This document shows, piece by piece, positions 1-9,226 of a stretch of DNA of 64,000 bases. This stretch comes from Nissabacter sp. SGAir0207 (GTDB lineage: Bacteria; Pseudomonadota; Gammaproteobacteria; Enterobacterales; Enterobacteriaceae). How positions within the stretch are numbered: the first letter of the stretch is position 1; each line of letters begins with the position of its first letter. The notes below the pieces were generated by a model. The model ran no database searches and had not been told where the DNA came from. It was given only the letters and a program-made list of their open reading frames with translations. The DNA is taken from assembly GCF_005491205.1 (NCBI RefSeq), contig NZ_CP028035.1, forward strand, positions 3,864,780 to 3,928,779, written 5' to 3'. The translations under genes were made by a program, and so were the position numbers.

Positions 1-793
1 GCGCCGGTGTCGGCAGATCCGCCTCCTTGATTTTGCGCTGGGCGGCGAACAGCGTGGGCAGGTGCGCATAGTTAAAGACGCTGAGACGATCGGGGCCGAG
101 TTCCGCCACCCGGTGCAGGGTGTGGGCAAAGCTCTCCGGCGTCTGCTTCGGCAGGCCGTAAATCAGGTCGATGTTGGTGGAGCGGAAGCCCAGCGCCCGC
201 GCCCGTTCCACCAGCGCAAAGATAAACGCCTCATCCTGTTCACGGTTGACCAGCCGCTGTACCTCTTTGTTGAAGTCCTGCACGCCCATGCTGAGGCGGT
301 TAAACCCCTCGGCACGCAAGTGGTCCAGCATCTCCAGCTCGATTTCGCGCGGGTCTACCTCCAGCGACTGCTCCACCTCCGGCAGGAACGTGAAGTGTTC
401 ACGCAGCAGCGCCATCAGCCGGCTAACCTGCTGTGGGCTGAGGAAGGTGGGCGTACCGCCGCCCCAGTGCAACTGGCTCACCTGCCGGCCGGCAAACAGC
501 GGCGCGCGGAGGCGGATCTCTTTCTCCAGATAATCGAGATAGATCTCGGCCTTGTGCGATTGGCGGGTGACGATTTTATTGCAGCCACAGAAGTAGCAGA
601 GCTTGTGGCAGAACGGAATGTGGACGTAGAGGGAGAGCGGGCGTTCAGGGTAACGGGCCGCGGCCTGTTGGAAGGCATCGGCGCCAAAGCCAGAGTGGAA
701 CTCCAGCGCCGTGGGGTATGAGGTGTAGCGTGGCCCTGACTGGTTATACTTCTGGATCAGGGCCGAATCCCAGATAACCGCCTGTTCAGACAT
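1..793 (-). CDS. hemN: Oxygen-independent coproporphyrinogen III dehydrogenase, 3' part cut by the window edge
   Basis: Radical SAM enzyme of anaerobic haem synthesis; it oxidatively decarboxylates coproporphyrinogen III to protoporphyrinogen IX in the cytoplasm. The first 264 residues are present, of about 457 in E. coli. The Fe-S/SAM motif CxxxCxxC is seen at C62, C66 and C69 (CHKLCYFCGC), followed by the conserved LHWGGGTP stretch. The ATG at 793 follows an AAGGAG ribosome site (802-807) that lies inside the end of the small ORF just upstream, so translation of the two may be linked. The reading frame is intact to base 1. Identification is by close match to E. coli HemN from memory. Confidence 0.96.
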   Translation of the reverse strand, partial: MSEQAVIWDSALIQKYNQSGPRYTSYPTALEFHSGFGADAFQQAAARYPERPLSLYVHIPFCHKLCYFCGCNKIVTRQSHKAEIYLDYLEKEIRLRAPLFAGRQVSQLHWGGGTPTFLSPQQVSRLMALLREHFTFLPEVEQSLEVDPREIELEMLDHLRAEGFNRLSMGVQDFNKEVQRLVNREQDEAFIFALVERARALGFRSTNIDLIYGLPKQTPESFAHTLHRVAELGPDRLSVFNYAHLPTLFAAQRKIKEADLPTPA

Positions 794-798
794 ATCAC

Positions 799-975
799 TC
801 ACTCCTTACGGGATCGTTGCCTACCGCGTCGGGGGAGAGGTGAAGACCTCATCATTCTGACTGCGGTGGCGCTGCGCAATCGGGCTTTGCGTTGCGACAG
901 CCGCCACAGTTTACTCAATAACCCTACCAGATAACACATAAGCAGTAGGGCTATTGCCGGGATAATCCAGCTCAC
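799..975 (-). CDS. Putative 58-residue small membrane protein between yihI and hemN
   Basis: I do not recognise this gene. A GTG-started ORF begins 3 bases after the yihI stop and ends 5 bases before the hemN ATG, so it fills the gap almost exactly. Residues 2-24 are one hydrophobic segment (SWIIPAIALLLMCYLVGLL...), followed by a strongly basic tail with many Arg and Lys, which predicts one membrane helix with the tail in the cytoplasm. No good Shine-Dalgarno precedes the GTG; expression would rely on coupling to yihI. It could be a degenerate remnant of a longer membrane protein, or chance. The tight packing and the clear hydrophobic pattern favour a real gene. Confidence 0.45.
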   Translation of the reverse strand: MSWIIPAIALLLMCYLVGLLSKLWRLSQRKARLRSATAVRMMRSSPLPRRGRQRSRKE

Positions 976-978
976 GGC

Positions 979-1524
979 TTAGAAGGCGTCTTTCGGGTTC
1001 CCACGCTTGAGCAGCTGGAACATGTCCTCTTTCGGCTCTTCTTCGTCGATCTCGTCGTCTTCATCATCGCCCAGTTCAATACCCAGCAGCTCCATCAGCA
1101 CGTCGATGCGATCCAGGGTCTGGTCAACGAACGCCTGATCTTCTGCGCTCAGGGTCTCGCCGTCGTCCAGCTTGTCGAGCAGGGCGTCCAGACGCGGATC
1201 GTTCTCCAGCATCGCCAGCTCCTCTTCCGGAGACAGACGCGGCTTATTCTCTTTCTGGGGGGCTGGTTTCTTCTTGGCATTGCCGTAGACCGTCTCTACC
1301 ACCAGCGGAACCGGCTTTTTGCTGCCCAGACGCGGGTCACGCTTCTCTTGCGCGGCCGCTTTGCTCTGTGCGCTCTCCGGGTTGGCGCGGGAGCCGGCAA
1401 CCAGGCCACGGCGTTTTTTCTGACGCTTGCGTTCGCGCGCTTCTAAATCCAGCTCGACACGACTTTTCTTCTTGGTTTTGGGTGCCGCTGCTTTCGCGCG
1501 TGGCGCTTTGGATGACTGGTTCAT
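979..1524 (-). CDS. yihI: Der GTPase-activating protein YihI
   Basis: YihI stimulates the GTPase activity of Der (EngA) and so tunes late 50S ribosome assembly. The 181-residue product has the family layout: a very basic, low-complexity N-terminal half rich in Lys/Arg/Ala, then an acidic helical C-terminal half that ends in a run of Asp and Glu (about residues 145-170). E. coli YihI is about 169 residues. The start is the ATG at 1524. CsrC lies upstream, the small ORF and hemN downstream, as in the E. coli order csrC-yihI-hemN. Confidence 0.93.
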   Translation of the reverse strand: MNQSSKAPRAKAAAPKTKKKSRVELDLEARERKRQKKRRGLVAGSRANPESAQSKAAAQEKRDPRLGSKKPVPLVVETVYGNAKKKPAPQKENKPRLSPEEELAMLENDPRLDALLDKLDDGETLSAEDQAFVDQTLDRIDVLMELLGIELGDDEDDEIDEEEPKEDMFQLLKRGNPKDAF

Positions 1525-1592
1525 AGCATCTGCTCTCAGGGAAAGGTCACTTTCAGTATAGAATTGCGCCGGAATCTAGCAGAAAGCGGCCA

Positions 1593-1902
1593 AATAAAAA
1601 AGGCGACAGGGGGCCCTGACGCCTTTTTATCTGCTTCCCAGTCTGAGAAGCGATGTTTTTACCCAGCCACCCGGCAAAATATCCTTTTTTGCCGGTCTGG
1701 GATCGCCCCCCGCTCCGCCTGATCCTTCAGGCGCTGGCGCTGGGCGCGACGAGTAGGAGCATCCTGCCAGCGTCATCCTGACGGTCCCTTTCCTGTGGAT
1801 GCCGCCCCCGGCAGCATTGATGCACTCCCTGCCTTCACTCCCTGGCGATCGCGCTTCCCTATCCTGCGATCGCGGCGCTCCTGCGCCTCCACTGCTCCTG
1901 CC
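1593..1902 (-). ncRNA. csrC: CsrC, sRNA antagonist of CsrA (divergent homologue)
   Basis: The position is that of E. coli csrC, between engB and yihI, on the yihI strand. On the minus strand I count 15 GGA triplets in about 310 nt, several as AGGA in the loop of short hairpins, for example GGCGC-AGGA-GCGCC, CGTC-AGGA-TGACG and CCTGA-AGGA-TCAGG. This is the CsrA-binding pattern. It ends with a terminator hairpin (GGCGtCAGGG/CCCTGtCGCC, then a T run, about 1594-1626) very like that of E. coli CsrC. A promoter is plausible: TTGTGA, 16 bp, TAGAGT (1909-1914). The 5' end near 1902 is inferred from that promoter. Confidence 0.85.
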
Positions 1903-2137
1903 CTGACTACTCTACGGATTTCATTCGGTGTCACAACCCACCGCACGGGGCGGCAGGCTGGCGGCTTTTACTAATTCATTGAATATATTGTTTTTGATGA
2001 ATCATTAACTCAAATTATAAGTAAAAACTGCCGGCACGCATGGCAGATCTCTCACACGCGCGAGGTGAATTCCTTGCAATCTGGCTGCGAGCGGGGAGAA
2101 AAACCGACAAACATGCCGCTTTTGGCAACGATGCAGT

Positions 2138-2143
2138 TATAAT
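2138..2143 (+). promoter_or_regulatory. Candidate -10 box for engB
   Basis: A perfect TATAAT lies 36 bases upstream of the engB start. No convincing -35 hexamer stands at the right distance, so only the -10 is proposed. Confidence 0.4.
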
Positions 2144-2179
2144 CGCCAGCCAGATACTCAGCCTTACGGAGACCCCATT

Positions 2180-2827
2180 TTGACCAGCCAAACTTATAAC
2201 TATCAGGTGACCCATTTTGTCACCAGTGCTCCGGACATCCGGCATCTGCCTGCGGATGAAGGCATCGAAGTGGCTTTTGCCGGCCGCTCCAACGCAGGGA
2301 AGTCGAGCGCGCTCAACACCCTGACCAACCAAAAAAACCTGGCCCGTACCAGTAAGACGCCGGGCCGTACCCAGCTGATCAACCTGTTTGAGGTTAAGCC
2401 CGGCCTGCGTCTGGTTGACCTGCCAGGCTATGGCTACGCGGAAGTCCCGGAAGAGATGAAACGCAAATGGCAGCGGGCGCTGGGTGAATACCTGCAAATG
2501 CGCAACTGCCTGAAAGGGCTGGTGGTGCTGATGGACATTCGCCATCCGCTGAAAGATCTGGATCAGCAGATGATTCAGTGGGCGGTCGCCGTGGAGATCC
2601 CGGTGCTGGTGCTGCTGACCAAGGCCGACAAACTGGCCTCTGGCGCGCGCAAGGCGCAGCTGAACATGGTGCGCGAGGCCGTGCTGCCCTTTATGGGCGA
2701 CGTGCAGGTTGAGGCGTTCTCCTCCCTGAAGAAACTGGGCGTGGACAAACTGAGCCAGAAACTCAATAGCTGGTTCAGCGAACTGCCGCCTGCGGTAGTG
2801 GAAGAGTCAACGGACGACGCGGAGTAA
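2180..2827 (+). CDS. engB: Ribosome biogenesis GTPase EngB (YsxC/YihA)
   Basis: Essential GTPase that assists 50S subunit assembly. The 215-residue product carries the G1 P-loop GRSNAGKSS at residues 35-43, the switch region TPGRTQ, the G3 motif DLPG at 80-83 and the G4 motif TKAD at 147-150. The start is a TTG at 2180 after a GGAG at 2168-2171; the protein start matches E. coli EngB, which to my knowledge also uses a rare start codon. It stands alone between csrC and spf, transcribed opposite to both, and is followed by a strong terminator. Confidence 0.96.
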   Translation: MTSQTYNYQVTHFVTSAPDIRHLPADEGIEVAFAGRSNAGKSSALNTLTNQKNLARTSKTPGRTQLINLFEVKPGLRLVDLPGYGYAEVPEEMKRKWQRALGEYLQMRNCLKGLVVLMDIRHPLKDLDQQMIQWAVAVEIPVLVLLTKADKLASGARKAQLNMVREAVLPFMGDVQVEAFSSLKKLGVDKLSQKLNSWFSELPPAVVEESTDDAE

Positions 2828-2843
2828 CCCTCCCCGTCCGATC

Positions 2844-2873
2844 AAAAAAGGCAGCCCGTGGCTGCCTTTTTTG
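2844..2873 (+). terminator. Rho-independent terminator of engB
   Basis: Stem GGCAGC/GCTGCC with loop CCGTG, flanked by an A run before and a run of T after. It starts 17 bases after the engB stop and is symmetrical enough to work in both directions. Confidence 0.85.
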
Positions 2874-2932
2874 TTGCCGCGGGCGACGCGCTTTTTGCGG
2901 GAAAAAGCGGCCACGTTGCTGGCGCGGCCCAA

Positions 2933-3039
2933 TAAAAAACGCCCCAGTCAAAACTGACTGGGGCGGCTAATATTCAGCCAAATCCGATTACGTGAAGTAA
3001 AAGGTCTGAAAGATAGAACATCTTACCTCTGTACCCTAC
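2933..3039 (-). ncRNA. spf: Spot 42 RNA
   Basis: Hfq-dependent sRNA that in E. coli is repressed by CRP-cAMP and silences genes of secondary carbon metabolism. The minus-strand sequence is almost identical to E. coli Spot 42: it begins GTAGGGTACAGAGG, contains the TTTACTTCACGTAATCGG region, and ends with the terminator hairpin GCCCCAGTCA/TGACTGGGGC plus a T run. Length is about 107 nt against 109 in E. coli. A TAGAGT -10 box lies at 3047-3052, just upstream. The position between engB and polA is conserved. Confidence 0.97.
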
Positions 3040-3185
3040 ACCGTTAACTCTACAACATTTTTTCAGAGCACAAAAGAATTTTTTGTAGTTTACTTACACA
3101 AAATCGCGGCTTTTAGCGGCATATAGCGTCAGATCTTCTGCTTATGGTGTAGCTTAATTACAAAAAGTGCTTAGGATCTGCCCGT

Positions 3186-5969
3186 TTAGTGCGCCTGATC
3201 CCAGTTATCACCCACGCCCACTTCCACTTGCAGCGGCACATCCAACGCCATGCTCTGCTCCATTAGCGAGCGGATCTTCTCAGAAGCCTCCTCCAGCACC
3301 GACTCATGCACCTCAAACACCAGTTCATCGTGCACCTGCATAATCATACGCACGTGCGGATCCTGCTGCTGTTGTAGCCACTCATCCACGGCGATCATCG
3401 CGCGTTTGATGATGTCGGCCGCGGTGCCCTGCATCGGGGCGTTGATCGCGGCACGCTCGGCACCCTTACGGCGCATGGCGTTCTTGGAGTTGATGTCCGG
3501 CAAGTAGAGGCGGCGGCCATCCAGCGTAGTGACGTAGCCCTTCTCCGCCGCCAGCTTGCGTGTGCTGTCCATGTAGGTCAGCACGCCCGGATAGCGCTCG
3601 AAGTAGAGATCCATGTAGCGCTGGGCCTCGTGGCGCGGAATGTTAAGCTGGCGTGCCAGACCGAAGGCGCTCATGCCATAGATCAGGCCGAAGTTGATGG
3701 CTTTCGCGCTGCGGCGCTGATCGCCCGTCACCTTCTCCAGCGGTGCGCCAAACACCTCCGCCGCGGTGGCGCGGTGAATGTCCTCACCGCCGGCAAACGC
3801 ATCCAGCAGCCCTTTGTCCTGTGACAGGTGGGCCATGATGCGCAGCTCGATCTGCGAGTAGTCCGCCGCCACGATTTTGTAGCCCTCAGGTGCAATAAAC
3901 GCCTGACGGATACGACGCCCCTCTTCGTTGCGCACCGGGATGTTTTGCAGGTTCGGATCGCTGGAGGAGAGCCGCCCGGTCGCCGTCACCGCCTGATGGT
4001 AGGAGGTGTGCACGCGGCCACTGGCCGGGTTGATCATCTGCGGCAGCTTGTCGGTGTAGGTGGATTTCAGCTTCGCCAGGCTACGGTGCTCCAGGATGAC
4101 CTTCGGCAGCGGGTAGTCGAGCGCCAGCTCCGCCAGCACCTCCTCATTGGTTGAGGGGGCACCGCCGGGGGTTTTCTTCAGGATCGGCAGCTTCTGTTTG
4201 TCATACAGGATTGCCTGTAACTGTTTGGTGGAGGAGAGGTTGAATGGCTCCTCCGCCAGCTCATGCGCCTGAGTCTCCAGTTCATTCAGCCGCGCCGTCA
4301 GCTCCTGCGAGTGCGTCGCCAGAATGGCTTTGTCGATCAGCACACCGGTGCGCTCCATCCGCGACAGCACGGGCACCAGCGGCATCTCAATCTCATTGAA
4401 GACCACGGGCAGCCCTTCGCTGGACTCAATCTTCGGCCACATTGCCTGATGCAGTTGCAGCGTGACATCCGCATCTTCCGCCGCATAGTGGCTGGCCTGC
4501 TCCAGCGCGATCTGGTTGAAGGTCAGCTGGTTTTTGCCTTTGCCAGCGATCTCCTGGAAGGAGACGGTTTTATGGCCCAAGTGGCGATCGGCGAGCGTAT
4601 CCATGTCATGGCGGCTGGATACGCTGTCGAGCACGTAGGACTCCAGCATGGTATCGAATGCCACGCCGCGCAGCTCAATGCCATAGCGCTTCAGCACGCC
4701 CTGATCGAACTTCAGGTTCTGGCCAATCTTCAACGCCTTGTCGCTCTCCAGCAGCGGTTTCAGCTTTTGCAGTACGCTATCCAGATTCAGCTGATCGGGC
4801 GCATCAATGTAATCGTGCCCGACGGGCAGATAGGCCGCTTTGCCCGGTTCAATGGCGAACGACAGACCCACCAGATTGGTGGTCAGGGTATCAAGGGAGT
4901 CGGTTTCGGTGTCAAAGGCGAACTGCCCGGCGGCGGTCAGCTTCTCCACCCACTCATCCAGCTCTGCCTCCGTCAGGATGGTGACGTACTCATCCTGCGC
5001 CAGCTGGTTACGCGGCACCTCCGGCGTGGCGGCTTCCAGGCTGGCCGTACCGTTGGCGGCTGGCGCTTTGCTGTTGGTCAGCCATTTGCCAGCCTCCAGA
5101 TCGCTCAGCCAGCGTTTAAATTCGTAACGGCTGAACAGCGTATGCAGTTCGTCGACGGCGGGTGCCATCACGTGGAGCTGATCACCATTTACCTCCAGCT
5201 CGACATCCGTCTTGATGGTTGCCAGTTTGTAGGAGAGGTAAGCCACCTCTTTGTTCTGCTCCAGCTTGGCAGCCATGGTTTTCGCGCCACGGAAGCTCAG
5301 GCCGGCGATGGCATCCAGATTGGCGTACAGATCATCCAGCCCGCCAATGCCTTGCAGCAGCGCCTGAGCGGTCTTTTCACCGACACCCGGCACGCCCGGA
5401 ATGTTATCGGAGGAGTCGCCCATCAGCGCCAGATAGTCGATGATCAAGTTCGGCGGCACGCCGTATTTGGTAATCACCTCATCCGGGCCGAGGATCGCAT
5501 TATTCATGGTGTTGATCAGCGTAATATTGGGCGTCACCAGCTGTGCCATATCTTTATCGCCGGTGCTGATCAGCACCGCGTGGCCAGCATGTTCCGCCTG
5601 AAGCGCCAGCGTGCCGATCACGTCATCCGCTTCTACGCCAGAGACCGCCAGCAATGGCAGGCCCATGGCTTTCACCATCTCATGCAGCGGCGCGATCTGC
5701 GCGCGCAGATCGTCCGGCATCGGCGGACGGTGGGATTTATACTCGGCGAACAACTCGTCGCGGAAGGTTTTGCCTTTGGCGTCAAATACCACGGCCACGT
5801 GGCTGGGTTGGTACTGCTGCAACAGGCTCTTGAGCATGTTGATCACGCCGTACATCGCGCCGGTTGGTTCGCCAACGGAGTTGGTCAACGGCGGGAAGGC
5901 ATGGTATGCGCGGTAGAGGTAAGAAGAACCATCAACCAGGATCAGGGGATTTTCTGCAATATGTGCCAT
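3186..5969 (-). CDS. polA: DNA polymerase I
   Basis: Repair polymerase that removes RNA primers and fills gaps. The 927 residues (E. coli 928) hold three domains in order: the 5'-3' exonuclease (residues 1-290, with the Asp-rich [15 protein letters not shown] region near 181-195), the 3'-5' proofreading exonuclease (catalytic D353 and E355 in FDTETDSLD) and the polymerase domain (motif A DYSQIEL near residue 704, motif B with [14 protein letters not shown], motif [11 protein letters not shown]). All key residues are present. The start follows a GAAAAAGAG ribosome site. The leader carries two DnaA boxes and a candidate promoter about 215 bp upstream. Confidence 0.98.
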   Translation of the reverse strand: MAHIAENPLILVDGSSYLYRAYHAFPPLTNSVGEPTGAMYGVINMLKSLLQQYQPSHVAVVFDAKGKTFRDELFAEYKSHRPPMPDDLRAQIAPLHEMVKAMGLPLLAVSGVEADDVIGTLALQAEHAGHAVLISTGDKDMAQLVTPNITLINTMNNAILGPDEVITKYGVPPNLIIDYLALMGDSSDNIPGVPGVGEKTAQALLQGIGGLDDLYANLDAIAGLSFRGAKTMAAKLEQNKEVAYLSYKLATIKTDVELEVNGDQLHVMAPAVDELHTLFSRYEFKRWLSDLEAGKWLTNSKAPAANGTASLEAATPEVPRNQLAQDEYVTILTEAELDEWVEKLTAAGQFAFDTETDSLDTLTTNLVGLSFAIEPGKAAYLPVGHDYIDAPDQLNLDSVLQKLKPLLESDKALKIGQNLKFDQGVLKRYGIELRGVAFDTMLESYVLDSVSSRHDMDTLADRHLGHKTVSFQEIAGKGKNQLTFNQIALEQASHYAAEDADVTLQLHQAMWPKIESSEGLPVVFNEIEMPLVPVLSRMERTGVLIDKAILATHSQELTARLNELETQAHELAEEPFNLSSTKQLQAILYDKQKLPILKKTPGGAPSTNEEVLAELALDYPLPKVILEHRSLAKLKSTYTDKLPQMINPASGRVHTSYHQAVTATGRLSSSDPNLQNIPVRNEEGRRIRQAFIAPEGYKIVAADYSQIELRIMAHLSQDKGLLDAFAGGEDIHRATAAEVFGAPLEKVTGDQRRSAKAINFGLIYGMSAFGLARQLNIPRHEAQRYMDLYFERYPGVLTYMDSTRKLAAEKGYVTTLDGRRLYLPDINSKNAMRRKGAERAAINAPMQGTAADIIKRAMIAVDEWLQQQQDPHVRMIMQVHDELVFEVHESVLEEASEKIRSLMEQSMALDVPLQVEVGVGDNWDQAH

Positions 5970-6095
5970 AGCGACTCTTTTTCGTCTTCGGTCAATCTTC
6001 TAAGGATGCCATAGCTGGCCAGAAAGGCGAACCATTGGCAGGACATCCATCAGGATCAATTCACCCCGTGGGGCGGCGATCGCCAAGATCAGTGC

Positions 6096-6116
6096 TGTGG
6101 ATAACTTTGTGCATAA
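6096..6116 (-). promoter_or_regulatory. Tandem DnaA boxes in the polA leader
   Basis: On the minus strand the sequence reads TTATGCACA, 3 bp, TTATCCACA: two boxes in the same orientation at 6108-6116 and 6096-6104, with centres 12 bp apart. Both match TTATNCACA. They lie about 130 bases before the polA ATG. DnaA has been reported to affect polA expression in E. coli; the role here is inferred. Confidence 0.65.
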
Positions 6117-6188
6117 AAGATCGCGCTTTTGCAACCATTTCCAGATCCACGCGCGGATCGACGTTTTTATCCTTATAGTCCAGACACT

Positions 6189-6217
6189 TAAATACGATCC
6201 TGGCACCCTGATGGCAA
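6189..6217 (-). promoter_or_regulatory. Candidate polA promoter
   Basis: -35 TTGCCA (6212-6217), 17 bp, -10 TATTTA (6189-6194) on the minus strand. This would give a leader of about 210 nt that includes the DnaA boxes. Confidence 0.4.
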
Positions 6218-6515
6218 ATTTTTAAAGTATTGCCAATGTGGATATAAGTTTAGAGAGATTTTTACCTTTCGCGGAACAGGGAATATTCACCCTGGTTTTT
6301 ATCTCCCTTTTTTGTGGCACTGGCACCCCAATGCATTTCCCTTTTTTCAGCCGTCAGACTCTTTTCCATGTGCTTTAGCCGCGGTCAGCCGCAATACATT
6401 ATCCAGAGCAAGGCAAAGGCTTCCCGGAAATAGCGGACGGTAATCTCTCCAGCGACAGGGCAATAGTAAGCGTAACGGGTATGGGGAGTTTGGCAATCAC
6501 AGCGTGGGAGGGGGA

Positions 6516-6544
6516 ACACAATGCCGGCCGGGCCGACATTGTGT
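6516..6544 (-). terminator. Inverted repeat after dsbA, possible transcript end
   Basis: A 14-base arm (acacaatgccggcc) faces ggccgacattgtgt across one base, with a single mismatch. No T run follows on the minus strand, so it may stabilise the dsbA mRNA 3' end rather than terminate on its own. Confidence 0.45.
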
Positions 6545-6554
6545 GAGGGAGGCG

Positions 6555-7178
6555 TTATTTCTGGGTCAGCAGGAAATTGACCACATCAGAGAACTGTTTG
6601 GCGTAGATATCCATAGAGCTCATGTCCAGGCCATCATTTTTCACCAGATATTTACCGTTCACAAACACTGACGGCACACCGCGCAGCTCCATGTCAGCCG
6701 CCGCTTTTTCTTGCTGCACGACCATCGATTTCACCACAAAGCTGTTCCAGGCAGAGTCATACTGCTCTGCGGTCACGCCAGCTTGCAGGAACACCTTCTT
6801 GATATCGTCCGCAGTCTGCACGGTCTGGGTTTTCTGCACCGCGTCAAACATCAGCGGGGTGACTTTTTCCTCAACGCCCAGCGCCATGGCCACGGCCCAC
6901 GCCTGGGTCATCTCTTTGCCCAACGGCCCCAGGAATTCAACGTGATATTTGGTGACCTTAACGTCCGACGGCAGGTTTTTCTTAATGGTCTCAGAGATGT
7001 GATAAACATTTTCAAACTGGTAACAGTGCGGGCAATAGAAGGAGAAGAACTCCAATACCTTAGGCTCGCCAGAAACAGGTTTATCCAACGTGACATACTG
7101 ATCGCCACTGGTGAACTGCGCGGCTGAAGCGCTGAAAGCCAGCACCATACCCACCAACGCCAAAAATATCTTTTTCAT
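6555..7178 (-). CDS. dsbA: Periplasmic thiol:disulfide oxidoreductase DsbA
   Basis: Introduces disulfide bonds into secreted proteins and is reoxidised by DsbB. 207 residues with a Sec signal peptide (MKKIF plus hydrophobic stretch, cleavage near A19/A20). The active site CPHC is at residues 49-52 in [12 protein letters not shown], and the cis-Pro loop is seen as [10 protein letters not shown] near residue 165-175. The gene follows srkA after 28 bases, as in E. coli where yihE and dsbA are co-transcribed. Confidence 0.97.
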   Translation of the reverse strand: MKKIFLALVGMVLAFSASAAQFTSGDQYVTLDKPVSGEPKVLEFFSFYCPHCYQFENVYHISETIKKNLPSDVKVTKYHVEFLGPLGKEMTQAWAVAMALGVEEKVTPLMFDAVQKTQTVQTADDIKKVFLQAGVTAEQYDSAWNSFVVKSMVVQQEKAAADMELRGVPSVFVNGKYLVKNDGLDMSSMDIYAKQFSDVVNFLLTQK

Positions 7179-7206
7179 AATTCCTTGTTCTCCGTTGATT
7201 CAATCA

Positions 7207-8196
7207 TTAATACATCGGCATTAATTGCAGCGGGGGTTCCTGCAATTGAATAATCTGCTCCCTGAACGTGAGCATCTGGCGCTCCCAGAAATGGCTTTCC
7301 GTCATCCAAGGGAAGCTGCGGGGGAAGGCCGGATCCTGCCAGCGACGCGCAACCCACGCCAGATAATGTACCATGCGCATCGCGCGCAGAGGTTCGATCA
7401 GCGCCAGCTCACGCTGATCAAAGTCGGTAAACTCACCATAAGCCTCCAACAGGATGTCCAGCTGGATCCGCTGCTCGGCTTTGTCACCGTGCAGCAGCAT
7501 CCAGAGATCCTGCACTGCCGGGCCATTACGCGCATCATCCAGATCGACGAAACAAGGGCCATCACGCCACAGAATATTGCCCGGATGGCAGTCACCATGC
7601 AGCCGGCGCGATTGCCATTCAGGCTGCCAACGTTGCGCGGTCGCCTGAATCAGGTCATCTGTTGCCGCCAGAAATGCGCGGCGCTGGCCGTCTGGGATCA
7701 GCTCGCTGCTCTCCAGTACCTGACGCGGCTGTGTTAGGTACTCTTCCAGCCCAATGGTAGGCCGGGCAGTGAACAGACGCTCACCGCCCACCTGATGAAT
7801 GCGCCCAAGATAGCGGCCAACCATTTCCAGTTGGTCCAGGTTGTCCACCTCATAGGCTCGCCCGCCAGCGCTTGGGAACAGCGTGAAGAAGTAACCCTGA
7901 TAGTGATGCAAGGTTTCGCCCGCTACTGCAAGCGGCGCAATCAGGGGGATCTCCCCCTCATTCAGCTCAGCGGCAAACTCATGCTCCTCACGCAACTGCG
8001 CCTCATTCCAACGCTCTGGCCGATAAAATTTCACCACGTAGCGTTTACGTGACTCATCCATAAACTGAAAGACGCGGTTTTCATAGCTGTTAAGTTCGGT
8101 CAGGCCAGAGTCAACGTAGATCCCGGTCTGTTGCAGGGCGTCCAGAATCAGATCCGGCGTGAGGGCGTGAAAATTAAAAGCAGGGGTTGTCGTCAT
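7207..8196 (-). CDS. srkA: Stress response kinase A (YihE)
   Basis: Ser/Thr protein kinase with an aminoglycoside-phosphotransferase fold, reported in E. coli to protect against stress-induced death. 329 residues from the ATG at 8196; this start matches the E. coli N-terminus. A TTG 24 bases upstream (8220) would add eight residues without homology. Visible motifs: NSYENRV near the N-terminus, VVKFYRPERW with the nucleotide-binding Lys, the catalytic loop RLHGDCHPGNILW, and VDLDDARNGPAVQDLW for the metal-binding Asp. It lies between yihD and dsbA in one tight minus-strand run. Confidence 0.94.
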   Translation of the reverse strand: MTTTPAFNFHALTPDLILDALQQTGIYVDSGLTELNSYENRVFQFMDESRKRYVVKFYRPERWNEAQLREEHEFAAELNEGEIPLIAPLAVAGETLHHYQGYFFTLFPSAGGRAYEVDNLDQLEMVGRYLGRIHQVGGERLFTARPTIGLEEYLTQPRQVLESSELIPDGQRRAFLAATDDLIQATAQRWQPEWQSRRLHGDCHPGNILWRDGPCFVDLDDARNGPAVQDLWMLLHGDKAEQRIQLDILLEAYGEFTDFDQRELALIEPLRAMRMVHYLAWVARRWQDPAFPRSFPWMTESHFWERQMLTFREQIIQLQEPPLQLMPMY

Positions 8197-8234
8197 AATG
8201 GTCTTCAGTGAAGCGTTCAAAGGGAGGGGGAAGG

Positions 8235-8504
8235 CTAATCCTTAATGACGCCACGGGCCCGCAGAATGGCAGTTTTAAAGTCTTCTTCATAATCTTTCTT
8301 CAGGCCGGGAATCTCTTCCGTCGTGTCACTGCCACGCATCTTCAAATGATAGATCAACGTATCATCACTGAGATCGGCCAGTTCGCCTTGATATCCGCTC
8401 TCCTGCGCCAATTTTTGCAGGAATTGCAGTAGATTGAGATCGGCATCTTGCTGCCATGCCGGTTGAAGCAGTGCGATCAGTTCATTCACCCGATGGCTAT
8501 TCAT
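8235..8504 (-). CDS. yihD: Conserved protein YihD (DUF1040 type)
   Basis: Small cytoplasmic protein of unknown function, conserved in enterics. The start chosen is the ATG at 8504 after GAGGGATAGGG, giving 89 residues, the same length as E. coli YihD. The conserved core LLQPAWQ...[12 protein letters not shown] and the C-terminus [17 protein letters not shown] are present. An upstream extension to 8600 exists but has no homology. It heads the yihD-srkA-dsbA run and is divergent from mobA. Confidence 0.92.
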   Translation of the reverse strand: MNSHRVNELIALLQPAWQQDADLNLLQFLQKLAQESGYQGELADLSDDTLIYHLKMRGSDTTEEIPGLKKDYEEDFKTAILRARGVIKD

Positions 8505-8643
8505 CACCCTATCCCTCTTTCGTAAGAAACCGACAAAGTAGCAGGGATGCCGGCCCAGTGAAAGGGTCGCAGTTGTCAATAAAAGTAAATGCCGCGCCAC
8601 CGACTATCGGCGCTACAATCAGTGCCACGACGTATTTAGAGAG

Positions 8644-9225
8644 ATGAATATGGAAGCGTTATCCATAACAGGCGTGATTCTTTGCGGCGGACAGGGCAGC
8701 CGGATGGGCGGTGAAGACAAGGGACTGGTGCGATTGGCCGGCAAACCGCTCTTTCAACATGTCGCGGAGCGGCTGGCACCACAGCTCGATCACATCATGA
8801 TCAGCGCCAACCGTAATCTGGAGATCTACTCTGCCGCCTACCCAACCTTTCGCGATACCTTCCCTGGCTTTGCCGGCCCGTTGGCGGGAATGCTGGCGGG
8901 GCTGCGGAACAGTAGCACTGACTGGGTGGCATTTGTGCCATGTGATGTGCCCTTTCTGCCAATTGACCTGATTACCCGGTTATGGTCAGGGCGCCATCAG
9001 GCGATGGCAGCCTATGTCCATGACGGCCAACGGGCGCATCCAACGCTCTGTTTACTGAACCGGCGTGTCGCCGACCCATTGGAGCAGTTTTTACGTAACG
9101 GCGATCGTAAGTTGATGCTCTTCTTTGAGCAGCTTGATGCTCAGGCTGTCACTTTCCCACAGGCCAGTGCGTTCCGTAATATCAACTCTCCAGCAGATTT
9201 ACCAAGTCTTCCAACGGCGGATTAA
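8644..9225 (+). CDS. mobA: Molybdenum cofactor guanylyltransferase
   Basis: Transfers GMP from GTP to Mo-molybdopterin to make the bis-MGD cofactor, needed by enzymes such as the DmsA-type reductase encoded at 45471-47849. 193 residues; the nucleotide-binding motif LCGGQGSRMGGEDKG is at about residues 12-26 and the metal-binding PCDVPF near residue 100. The ATG at 8644 follows a GAG. The stop is separated from the mobB ATG by one base, so the two are co-translated. Confidence 0.95.
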   Translation: MNMEALSITGVILCGGQGSRMGGEDKGLVRLAGKPLFQHVAERLAPQLDHIMISANRNLEIYSAAYPTFRDTFPGFAGPLAGMLAGLRNSSTDWVAFVPCDVPFLPIDLITRLWSGRHQAMAAYVHDGQRAHPTLCLLNRRVADPLEQFLRNGDRKLMLFFEQLDAQAVTFPQASAFRNINSPADLPSLPTAD

Positions 9226-9226
9226 G

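Larger units (their letters stand above)
5970..6554. other. Gene-free polA/dsbA interval
   Basis: This 585 bp holds no supported gene. E. coli has yihF and yihG here; I see no remnant of either. It contains the polA leader with two DnaA boxes, a candidate polA promoter and an inverted repeat after dsbA. The rest shows nothing I can name. Confidence 0.6.

Noticed and set aside
4263..6014. 583-codon plus-strand ORF opposite polA
   Set aside because: polA is certain; the antisense frame stays open because of third-position GC bias. The translation is rich in His, Gln and Arg and has no recognisable domain.
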